Source of the DNA: an uncultured Lachnospiraceae bacterium
Lineage (GTDB): Bacteria; Bacillota; Clostridia; Lachnospirales; Lachnospiraceae
Reading direction: 5' to 3'
DNA: 40,325 bases
Assembly: GCA_947628705.1 (NCBI GenBank)
Contig: CANRAZ010000018.1
Location: 1 to 40,325, forward strand
Positions 34,676 through 40,325 of this stretch are shown one piece after another. The notes beneath the pieces are model-generated. The model was given only the letters and a program-made list of their open reading frames with translations. It had not been told where the DNA came from and searched no databases. Position 1 is the first letter of the stretch. Each line of letters begins with the position of its first letter. Both the position numbers and the translations under genes were made by a program.

Positions 34676-35457
34676 AGATAGAAAAAATCAGTGATAATCA
34701 GATAAAATGTACCCTTACCAGACAGGATTTGGAGGAAAGAAGGATTCGTCTCAGCGAGCTTGTTTACGGTTCGGATAAGGCAAAAAAGCTTTTTAGGGAT
34801 ATGCTTCATTTGGCTGCTTTACAGTACGGTTTTGACGGCGAGGAAATGCCGATTATGGTAGAGGCTATTCCTTCGTCAAGGGATTCGCTTGTACTTATAA
34901 TCACTAAGGTTGATAATCCGGAAGAACTTGATACCAGGTTTTCACAGTTTACTCCAAGCGATGAGGAGGATTACGAGGATCCTCAGCCTGAGGACGTTTT
35001 CAGCGATAATTTGCTGCAGGATACGGCTTCAAATCTGAATCAGGAGCTTGAGGGAGCTTTTAAAGAGGTTCTCGACAAGATGAAGCAGGTTGTGGCTGAA
35101 AGGAAAAAGACGCAGCAGGGAGAAAATTCCGGCAAGGGCGTTTCAAAAAAGAAAAGACGTTCTGACGATGAGTACAGAACGGTTATGTTTCAGAGCATGG
35201 AACAGGTGGGCGAGTTTTCAAAGGCAGTCTGCAACGACTTTACCGGCTTATCAAATCTGTATAAGGATTCTGCATCCGGCAAATACTACATGGTAATCTT
35301 TCTTAAGAGCAATATGCTTGAGAACTTCAACAGGGTCTGCAACGTGGCGAGCGAGTACGGTACGATGCTTGCAAATTATTCGCTTGCGTTTTACAGCGAG
35401 CATTACAAGCTTATTGCCAAGGACGACGCAATTGAGCGTGTCGCTGTGATGCTGTAA
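34672..35457 (+). CDS. mecA: Adaptor protein MecA
   Basis: MecA proteins deliver substrates to the ClpC ATPase of the ClpCP protease. The start MKIEKISDNQIKCTLTRQDLEERRI is the family N-terminus, and the first domain continues through FDGEEMPIMVEAIPSSRDSLVLIITKV. An acidic and then Lys-rich linker follows (about residues 90-160). The C-terminal ClpC-binding domain follows (FQSMEQVGEFSKAV to SEHYKLIAKDDAIE). ATG 34672 is chosen: AAGGAGG is eight bases upstream and the N-terminus fits, whereas the longer in-frame reading from 34510 starts before the predicted transcript. The protein is 261 residues. Clostridial role not tested; competence control is known from Bacillus. Confidence 0.93.
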   Translation: MKIEKISDNQIKCTLTRQDLEERRIRLSELVYGSDKAKKLFRDMLHLAALQYGFDGEEMPIMVEAIPSSRDSLVLIITKVDNPEELDTRFSQFTPSDEEDYEDPQPEDVFSDNLLQDTASNLNQELEGAFKEVLDKMKQVVAERKKTQQGENSGKGVSKKKRRSDDEYRTVMFQSMEQVGEFSKAVCNDFTGLSNLYKDSASGKYYMVIFLKSNMLENFNRVCNVASEYGTMLANYSLAFYSEHYKLIAKDDAIERVAVML

Positions 35458-35464
35458 AAATTTC

Positions 35465-35493
35465 TTGACGTTGCAAAGGTACTTGTATATAAT
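35465..35493 (+). promoter_or_regulatory. Promoter of the DUF1858 gene
   Basis: TTGACG (35465-35470) and TATAAT (35488-35493) are separated by 17 bases, starting eight bases after the mecA stop codon. Confidence 0.82.
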
Positions 35494-35535
35494 TAGTTCT
35501 CGAACGGATAATTACTGTTTCAGGAGGTAAATGTA

Positions 35536-35748
35536 ATGAACGTTTCTAAAGATATGACGATAGGCGAGCTTCTCAATATCAGTACGGGCGTGATCCCGAT
35601 TTTGCTCAATGCAGGTATGCACTGCTTCGGATGCCCTTCGGCACAGGGTGAAACTATTGAGGAGGCTGCTTTGGTTCACGGACTTGATGCTGATGAGCTT
35701 GTAGCGGAAATAAATAAATTCCTTGAGGAAAATCCGGTACAGGCATAA
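35536..35748 (+). CDS. DUF1858 domain protein with CxxC motif
   Basis: The 70-residue protein consists of one DUF1858 domain. It begins [32 protein letters not shown], with the paired Cys30 and Cys33, and continues [26 protein letters not shown]. Such domains occur alone or at the N-terminus of ScdA/hybrid-cluster-related proteins in anaerobes; the two cysteines may bind metal or respond to redox state. CAGGAGG precedes the ATG. It has its own promoter and terminator, so it is a single-gene unit. Biochemical role unknown. Confidence 0.9.
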   Translation: MNVSKDMTIGELLNISTGVIPILLNAGMHCFGCPSAQGETIEEAALVHGLDADELVAEINKFLEENPVQA

Positions 35749-35769
35749 ACCGATTAGGAATTTAATGAA

Positions 35770-35814
35770 AAAGGCGGTACAGAGAGCGGAATGTTTTCTG
35801 TACCGCCTTTCTTT
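35770..35814 (+). terminator. Terminator after the DUF1858 gene
   Basis: AAAGGCGGTACAG (35770-35782) pairs with CTGTACCGCCTTT (35798-35810) over 13 base pairs, followed by CTTT. Confidence 0.9.
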
Positions 35815-35881
35815 ATGCTGCGATTCGTAACCGTACATTAGCCGAAGTAGATCCTTTGCTGCATCGTTTAAAATTATATAT

Positions 35882-35910
35882 TTGATATTTTACAAGAATT
35901 CTGCTATAAC
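35882..35910 (+). promoter_or_regulatory. Promoter of the aldo/keto reductase gene
   Basis: TTGATA (35882-35887) and TATAAC (35905-35910) are separated by 17 bases, about 35 bases upstream of the preferred start codon. Confidence 0.6.
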
Positions 35911-35947
35911 AAATACAAAAGATATAACTGAAGAGGAGGCCTTTATT

Positions 35948-37078
35948 ATGCTCTATAACGATTTTCAAAACAAAAGGCTGTCCGCCCTCGGAATGGGCGC
36001 TATGAGGCTGCCGGTGATTGACGGCGACGACAGCATGATCGACAGAAAAGAAACAGAAAACATGGTCTCCTATGCGATGGAGCATGGGATCAACTATTAC
36101 GATACGGCTTGGGGCTATCACGGCGGCAATTCCGAAACTGCGCTGGGGCAGGCTCTCGGCAAATATCCCCGTGAAAGCTATTTTCTCGCCGACAAATTCC
36201 CCGGCTACGATCTTTCCAATATGTCGAAGGTAAAAGAGATTTTTGAAAAGCAGCTTGAAAAATGCGGAGCAGACTATTTTGACTTTTATCTGTTCCATAA
36301 CGTCTGCGAGATGAATATCGACGCTTATCTTAATCCGGAATACGGCATTTTGGATTATTTGAAGGAGCAGAAAAAAGCAGGACGTATTCGCCATCTCGGC
36401 TTTTCGGCGCATGGCAGCGTGGAGGTAATGAAGCGTTTTCTCAACGCTTACGGTGAGGAAATGGAGTTTTGCCAGATACAGCTCAATTATCTTGATTGGT
36501 CATTTCAGAATGCTAAAGATAAAGTTGAACTTTTAAACGACCGTAATATCCCGATTTGGGTTATGGAGCCGTTGCGCGGCGGAAGACTGGCAAGCCTGCC
36601 GGCAGCGGCGTACGAAAAGCTGAAGGCTTACCGTCCGGACGAGACGGCTCCGGCATGGGCGTTTCGGTTTTTGCAGAGCATTCCCGGCGTAACGGTCATT
36701 CTTTCGGGTATGTCCGATTATCGGCAGCTGCAGGAAAATGTCCGTACTTTTGAAACCGAGAACCCGTTGAATGAGGCCGAAAAGGAAGCGCTTCTTTCCG
36801 TTGCCGACGGCATGCTTTCAGGCGTGCTGCCATGTACGGCATGCCGGTACTGCGTCAGCCACTGCCCTAAGGGGCTGAATATTCCAATGCTGCTGGATTT
36901 GTACAACGAGCACAGCTTTACCGGCGGCGGATTTATTGCGCCGATGGCGTTAATGGCAGTCCCTTCCGAAAAGCAGCCGTCTGCCTGTATCGGCTGCCGT
37001 TCCTGCGAAAAGGTTTGTCCGCAGCAAATCAGAATTTCAGAAGCCATGTCTGATTTTGCACAGAAGCTGAATCCGTGA
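35948..37078 (+). CDS. Aldo/keto reductase with C-terminal [4Fe-4S] domain
   Basis: The 376-residue enzyme joins an aldo/keto reductase barrel (about 1-285) to a ferredoxin-like tail. The barrel motifs are LGMGAMRLP, YDTAWGYHGGNSE (Asp and Tyr of the catalytic tetrad), FLADKFPG (Lys) and FYLFHNVCE (His). The tail holds CTACRYCVSHCPKGLNIP and CIGCRSCEKVCPQQI, enough cysteines for two clusters. ATG 35948 is chosen because GAGGAGG is eight bases upstream and the promoter overlaps the longer reading. Codon use shifts here towards C-ending codons compared with genes to the left. It precedes the macrodomain gene by 47 bases, suggesting one unit. Substrate unknown. Confidence 0.92.
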   Translation: MLYNDFQNKRLSALGMGAMRLPVIDGDDSMIDRKETENMVSYAMEHGINYYDTAWGYHGGNSETALGQALGKYPRESYFLADKFPGYDLSNMSKVKEIFEKQLEKCGADYFDFYLFHNVCEMNIDAYLNPEYGILDYLKEQKKAGRIRHLGFSAHGSVEVMKRFLNAYGEEMEFCQIQLNYLDWSFQNAKDKVELLNDRNIPIWVMEPLRGGRLASLPAAAYEKLKAYRPDETAPAWAFRFLQSIPGVTVILSGMSDYRQLQENVRTFETENPLNEAEKEALLSVADGMLSGVLPCTACRYCVSHCPKGLNIPMLLDLYNEHSFTGGGFIAPMALMAVPSEKQPSACIGCRSCEKVCPQQIRISEAMSDFAQKLNP

Positions 37079-37125
37079 GGCGGCGGAAAAGCGAGGATAA
37101 CATGATGCGGAAGGAAACATGAAAT

Positions 37126-37917
37126 ATGACACATAGTGAGCGGCGTGTATATCTGATAAATGAACTGCTGAAAGAGGATTGTCGCTATCAGCAGATGGAA
37201 ATACCTGACGGAGAGAAAGAGCAGAGAGATTTGCTTCGCAGTTTGATGAATGTTCGTATGCCTCGTCCGATCGGTCGGGAATTTCTGAAAATTCAGGATG
37301 AATACCTGAGTGCGGAGCGAGATAACGCAGGAATTGTCGACGCTTGGCAGCTTCCGGCATTGCTCAGCGACAGTCGCCTTGTTTTATGGCAGGGAGACAT
37401 CACAACATTGAAGGCGGACGCGATTGTAAACGCCGCAAACAGTGCGCTTAGAGGCTGTTTTTATCCTCTCCATTCCTGTATTGACAACATCGTACATTCA
37501 AAAAGCGGCATTCAGCTGCGCCTTTTGTGCGATGATATTATGAACCGGCAAGGGCATGAAGAACCAACCGGGCAGGCGAAAATAACGCCGGCCTTCAATT
37601 TGCCGAGCAAATATATCTTGCATACCGTGGGGCCGATCATAAGCCACGGCGTATCAAAAAAGGATTGTGAGCTGCTTGCCTCCTGTTATCGCTCATGTCT
37701 GAGTTTAGCGGCTGAAAATGACTGTAAAAGCATTGCATTCTGCTGTATTTCTACCGGAGAATTTCATTTTCCGAATGAAATGGCTGCGGAGATTGCTACG
37801 TCTGCGGTAAAAGAATTTTTGCGCGGGAATATGAAAATCAAGCGTGTGATTTTCAATGTATTCAAGGATAAGGATTTACAGATCTATCGCAAACTCTTGG
37901 GGGAAAATCAATGCTGA
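37126..37917 (+). CDS. Zinc-dependent macrodomain protein-ADP-ribose hydrolase
   Basis: The 263-residue protein is a zinc-type macrodomain. After a ~70-residue N-terminal helical region comes the macro fold: LVLWQGDITTLKADAIVNAANSAL, the zinc-site segment GCFYPLHSCIDNIVHSKSGIQLR, GQAKITPAFNLPSKYILHTVGP, and CISTGEFHFPNEMAAEIA. Such enzymes remove ADP-ribose from proteins. In known systems (streptococci, staphylococci) they are encoded with a class M sirtuin (SirTM), a lipoyl-carrier protein and oxidoreductases. Here an oxidoreductase precedes it and a sirtuin-like tail follows. AAGGAA precedes ATG 37126. Confidence 0.92.
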   Translation: MTHSERRVYLINELLKEDCRYQQMEIPDGEKEQRDLLRSLMNVRMPRPIGREFLKIQDEYLSAERDNAGIVDAWQLPALLSDSRLVLWQGDITTLKADAIVNAANSALRGCFYPLHSCIDNIVHSKSGIQLRLLCDDIMNRQGHEEPTGQAKITPAFNLPSKYILHTVGPIISHGVSKKDCELLASCYRSCLSLAAENDCKSIAFCCISTGEFHFPNEMAAEIATSAVKEFLRGNMKIKRVIFNVFKDKDLQIYRKLLGENQC

Positions 37918-38056
37918 ATCGGGCAAGGCAGCGAACAGAGAGGCGGTTTATGCCTGTATCAATTACGGCGAAGCCGTTTGCCCGAAGGAGATCGCAGGGC
38001 AAAGTATAGCAGTCGATGCGGATATTGGGGAAGTCTTGAGCGCATTGCTCTTATGA
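37918..38056 (+). pseudogene. Remnant of a Sir2-family (SirTM-like) gene, C-terminal end only
   Basis: Directly after the macrodomain stop, a different frame encodes GKAANREAVYACINYGEAVC (from 37922), then PKEIAGQSIAVDADIGEVL, ending at TGA 38054-38056. The pattern of a strand (VYACIN), GEA, Cys-Pro, I, then S-I-x-x-D-x-D-I-G-x-V-L matches, from memory, the extreme C-terminus of class M sirtuins. About 45 codons remain; the NAD-binding core is absent. The frame has no start codon of its own in a suitable position. A deletion that joined the end of the macrodomain gene to the end of sirTM explains it. Family assignment is inferred, not searched. Confidence 0.5.
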
Positions 38057-38129
38057 AGGTAAAATGCGGCGAAAAACATTTATGTTTCGCTGCAAATACA
38101 AGACCTTGTTTTTGGCAAGGTAAGTGAAT

Positions 38130-38168
38130 TGTCCCGAATTTTATATAGAATTCGGGACATAATTTTTA
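38130..38168 (+). terminator. Terminator after the macrodomain unit
   Basis: TGTCCCGAATT (38130-38140) pairs with AATTCGGGACA (38149-38159) over 11 base pairs, followed by TAATTTTTAT. A smaller hairpin (ACCTTG/CAAGGT, 38103-38121) lies just before it. Confidence 0.82.
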
Positions 38169-38190
38169 TCAGTGAAGGTGTTAAAAAATA

Positions 38191-38349
38191 TTGGATTTAG
38201 AAAATGCGGCATTTTCAGATTTACACAAAATAGGTGCCGTGGCTATTGTTTCGTGCGCTTCTGAAAATGTTTTTTTTAAAGTTCCCGGTTGGAATAGAAA
38301 CTCCATTGACAATCCTCAAAACTATGTCTATAATAAAATAACACTTTAG
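38191..38349 (+). other. Doubtful 52-codon frame in the intergenic region
   Basis: A TTG-initiated frame reads LDLENAAFSDLHKIGAVAIV and onward to a TAG at 38347. I do not recognise it. The ribosome site (GAAGG) is too far away, and a near-perfect promoter for the next gene lies inside its 3' half. It may be a decayed fragment or chance. The remaining bases between 38057 and 38406 hold only the terminator and that promoter. Confidence 0.2.
38306..38334 (+). promoter_or_regulatory. Perfect-consensus SigA promoter of the AAA ATPase gene
   Basis: TTGACA (38306-38311) and TATAAT (38329-38334) match both consensus hexamers exactly, with a 17-base spacer. The start codon is about 70 bases downstream. 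Confidence 0.88.
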
Positions 38350-38406
38350 TTTAGACGAATATCCTGACTGAAATTGACTACACTATAACCAAAGGGAGGG
38401 ATTGTC

Positions 38407-39681
38407 ATGGCATATATAAAACGAGCTGCGGAGGATACGATTGCGCGGGTGTCCAAAATGTTTCCGGTGCTGTTGGTAACCGGTCCCAGACAGGTTGGGA
38501 AAACTACCTTATTGCAAAAGATGGCAGAGGCACAGCAAAGTGAAGGCATAGAGCGCAAATATGTTACTCTGGATGATCCTGATGTCAGATACATGGCAAA
38601 GCACGATCCTGCCCTGTTTTTTCAGAGGTATTCTCCGCCGGTACTGATAGATGAGATCCAGTATGCAACAGAGCTGCTGCCCTACATCAAAATGAGCGTT
38701 GACCGTTCCAAAAGAAAAGGTGATTTCTGGATTACAGGGTCGCAGGCTTTCCGCCTTATGAAAAATGTCAGCGAAAGCTTGGCCGGACGGGTCGGAATTG
38801 TGAACCTGCTGGGATTATCCGATGCGGAGATCTATCGGGAACCGAGTGAGCCTTTCCGGACGGAAACCGGGCATCTGATGAAGCGTTTGTCCGTAAGAAG
38901 CAAAAAAGACTTGAATGAGATTTACCGCAGGATATTCAAGGGTTCCATGCCGGAGCTCTATGCAGACGAAAATGTGGATTGGGAGACTTATTACCGTTCC
39001 TATGTCGATACCTATCTGCAAAGGGATATTCGTGATCTGGCACAGGTTGCGGATGAAATGCAGTTTTACAATTTTATGACGGTTGTTGCCGCACGTACTT
39101 CAAAACCTGTTGTCTACGAGGAACTGGCAAGCGCTTCGGGCATTTCAGCTCCGACGGCAAAGAAATGGCTCTCTATTTTGGCGTCGTCTCATATTGTTGC
39201 GCTTGTACAGCCTTATCACAACAATGCGCTCAAACGGGTTGTAAAGATGCCGTTGATCCATTTTCTGGACTCCGGTCTGGCAGCGTACCTATTAAAATGG
39301 GGCAATCCGGAAGTACTGGAAAGAGGCGCAATGTCTGGGGCGTTCTTTGAGAGCTATGTGTTTTCGGAAATTTATAAGAGCTATCTGAACGCAGGAAAAG
39401 AGCCTCCTGTTTTCTATTACAGGGATAAAGACCAAAAAGAAATAGACCTGCTGCTTTATCAGAATGGCGTGATTTCTCCGATAGAGATTAAAAAATCGGC
39501 ATCGCCGGGCAAGACGGCCGTTAAAAACTTTCGTGTATTGGAACCCGTTACAGGGGAACCGGCTTTCGGAGGTTTGGAGTCTTTGAAGGTCGAGATTGGA
39601 ACCGGAAGTGTGGTCTGTATGGCAAACGACCTGTTGCCAGTGGACGAAAAGAACTGGTACGTGCCCGTTTGGCTGATTTAA
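38407..39681 (+). CDS. Orphan AAA ATPase with DUF4143 C-terminal domain
   Basis: The 424-residue protein belongs to the widespread AAA_14/DUF4143 family. Walker A is GPRQVGKTT (26-34), Walker B PVLIDEIQ (about 78-85), and an ITGSQAFRL sensor-like segment follows. The DUF4143 half contains YVDTYLQRDIRDL, ASGISAPTAKKWLSIL (a winged-helix-like block), and near residues 337-365 DKDQKEIDLLLYQNG with IEIKKS, a PD-(D/E)xK nuclease-like signature. The molecular role of the family is not established; it is often strain-variable. GGGAGGG precedes the ATG. It is a single-gene unit driven by a consensus promoter next to mobile DNA. Confidence 0.93.
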   Translation: MAYIKRAAEDTIARVSKMFPVLLVTGPRQVGKTTLLQKMAEAQQSEGIERKYVTLDDPDVRYMAKHDPALFFQRYSPPVLIDEIQYATELLPYIKMSVDRSKRKGDFWITGSQAFRLMKNVSESLAGRVGIVNLLGLSDAEIYREPSEPFRTETGHLMKRLSVRSKKDLNEIYRRIFKGSMPELYADENVDWETYYRSYVDTYLQRDIRDLAQVADEMQFYNFMTVVAARTSKPVVYEELASASGISAPTAKKWLSILASSHIVALVQPYHNNALKRVVKMPLIHFLDSGLAAYLLKWGNPEVLERGAMSGAFFESYVFSEIYKSYLNAGKEPPVFYYRDKDQKEIDLLLYQNGVISPIEIKKSASPGKTAVKNFRVLEPVTGEPAFGGLESLKVEIGTGSVVCMANDLLPVDEKNWYVPVWLI

Positions 39682-39791
39682 TAAGTATCCGGCAGAAGGA
39701 ACGAGGACTCAATTGCCCTCGGAAAACCCTTGTTGACAAGGATTTCCTTTGGATTGGCGACTTGCGGTTTCAGACGTAATTCGGCTGACAT
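39678..39791 (-). CDS. Possible small protein or gene remnant, 37 codons
   Basis: On the minus strand an ATG at 39791 preceded by AAGGAAGG opens MSAELRLKPQVANPKEILVN and ends at TAA (39680-39678), overlapping the end of the ATPase gene by four bases. I do not recognise it. The good ribosome site supports it; the shortness does not. It lies in the same orientation as the recombinase tail at the window edge and could be part of the same element. Confidence 0.35.
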   Translation of the reverse strand: MSAELRLKPQVANPKEILVNKGFPRAIESSFLLPDTY

Positions 39792-39858
39792 ATAATTACC
39801 TTCCTTGCCCCACAAAATGACGTGGACATGGATGACTGCATGTCCGTGCCACCAGTAG

Positions 39859-39888
39859 AAAAACATCCCTAGAAATAGGGGTGTTTTT
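39859..39888. terminator. Terminator-like hairpin with GAAA tetraloop
   Basis: AAAAACATCCCTA (39859-39871) pairs with TAGGGGTGTTTTT (39876-39888) over 13 base pairs around GAAA. A- and T-runs on both sides allow function in either direction. On the plus strand it lies ~180 bases after the ATPase stop codon. Confidence 0.7.
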
Positions 39889-40124
39889 CATTCTTTGTCG
39901 TAGCCCGCACAGCGATTTGAGCCGGAACAGGCAAAATCTCTGCACCAAAAACACTTGCGCACCTACTGCAGCCGGACAGGACCAATTTTGCCAGAAGTGG
40001 TGCATTTGGAACGGCTATTATTTGGGCCCAAAAATAAGGGAGGCAATTTTACAACACCATATTTTCGGAATTGGTGCAAATGCAAATTAGTGGAGGCGAT
40101 GTTCAACCTCCTCCCTGCAGACAT
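39889..40124. other. Intergenic stretch near the right edge, no gene seen
   Basis: I see no frame here with a plausible start and family resemblance on either strand. Several copies of TGCACC/GGTGCA occur (for example near 39939, 40001 and 40073), which could be binding or recombination sites, but no exact longer repeat was found by eye. Confidence 0.4.
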
Positions 40125-40158
40125 ATAAGAAGAACGGCTAGAGTTGGAGCTCTAGCCG
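40125..40158 (-). terminator. Terminator of the right-edge minus-strand gene
   Basis: CGGCTAGAG (40135-40143) and CTCTAGCCG (40150-40158) form a perfect nine-base-pair stem with a six-base loop. On the minus strand TTCTTCTTAT follows. It lies 26 bases beyond the stop codon of the partial recombinase gene. Confidence 0.7.
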
Positions 40159-40184
40159 CCCAATTGTATTTTGCGGTGCCTAGC

Positions 40185-40325
40185 CTAGATCGGCACGGTG
40201 AACTCGCGGGCATCCACCAGCAGGTAAGATGCTTGCCGCCCGGCTTGAATTGTTACTTCCTCAACCATCTCATGCCAGAGGGAAGCAGAGAACTCTGTTT
40301 CGGGCCGCCCCGCTTCCTTTAGTAG
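40185..40325 (-). CDS. C-terminal end of a probable serine recombinase, partial
   Basis: The minus strand has 46 open codons running from the window edge to TAG (40187-40185). The end reads FSASLWHEMVEEVTIQAGRQ and then ASYLLVDAREFTVPI. The pattern Phe-x-x-x-Leu-Trp, Val-x-x-Val-Thr-Ile, then a short beta hairpin ending in a charged tail resembles the C-terminus of large serine recombinases/resolvases of Firmicutes mobile elements. A hairpin terminator follows at the expected distance, which supports a real gene end. Only the tail is visible, so the family call is an inference. Confidence 0.45.
   Translation of the reverse strand, partial: LLKEAGRPETEFSASLWHEMVEEVTIQAGRQASYLLVDAREFTVPI

Noticed and set aside
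39796-40005. Minus-strand 69-codon frame with many cysteines and phenylalanines
   Set aside because: No good ribosome site at its start, it runs through the tetraloop hairpin, and the composition is typical of random translation.
40071-40322. Plus-strand open frame at the right edge
   Set aside because: The translation is rich in Pro, Arg and Cys and resembles nothing. The minus strand in the same place gives a sensible protein end plus terminator.

Overview
The window reads as the chromosome of an anaerobic, low-to-moderate GC Firmicute, most likely a member of the Clostridia. Supporting signs are the ferredoxin-dependent 2-oxoacid oxidoreductase (porCDAB), a 56-residue clostridial 2[4Fe-4S] ferredoxin, the Firmicutes gene order gdpP-rplI-dnaB, a MecA adaptor, strong AGGAGG ribosome binding sites, frequent GTG/TTG starts and SigA-type promoters with 17-base spacers. 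I cannot name a genus from the sequence alone.

Bases 1-18690 are a cell-surface glycopolymer locus. After a NAGPA-domain surface protein (cut by the left edge) and two membrane proteins of unknown function, a promoter at 2941-2969 leads into an ABC exporter (Wzm/TagG-like permease, Wzt/TagH-like ATPase without the carbohydrate-binding tail). Then come a methyltransferase with a coiled-coil tail, an 1107-residue RgpF/CDP-glycerol-transferase fusion, a TarI-like cytidylyltransferase, a GT2 glycosyltransferase, rfbD, rfbB, an epimerase, a second RgpF protein, and rfbA-rfbC, which have their own promoter and terminator. Together they predict a polymer containing rhamnose and a polyol phosphate, built in the cytoplasm and exported by the ABC transporter.

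Bases 18727-22021 hold a GT2 glycosyltransferase, a membrane-anchored metallo-beta-lactamase-fold hydrolase, a methylguanine-DNA methyltransferase, and a convergent gene of unknown function. Bases 22131-25617 are the porCDAB operon, with a clear promoter, a 5' leader hairpin and a strong terminator. Bases 25668-28483 (minus) encode a BceAB-type peptide-resistance ABC transporter. Bases 28796-33034 hold gdpP, rplI and dnaB.

Bases 33226-35810 contain a MerR-type regulator, a ferredoxin on the minus strand, mecA behind a structured leader, and a DUF1858 protein. From 35882 onward the content looks accessory: an Fe-S aldo/keto reductase, a zinc-dependent macrodomain ADP-ribosyl hydrolase, what seems to be the surviving tail of a deleted sirtuin, an orphan AAA/DUF4143 ATPase, and at the right edge (minus) the C-terminal end of what is probably a serine recombinase of a mobile element. 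No tRNA, rRNA, CRISPR array or complete insertion sequence was seen.
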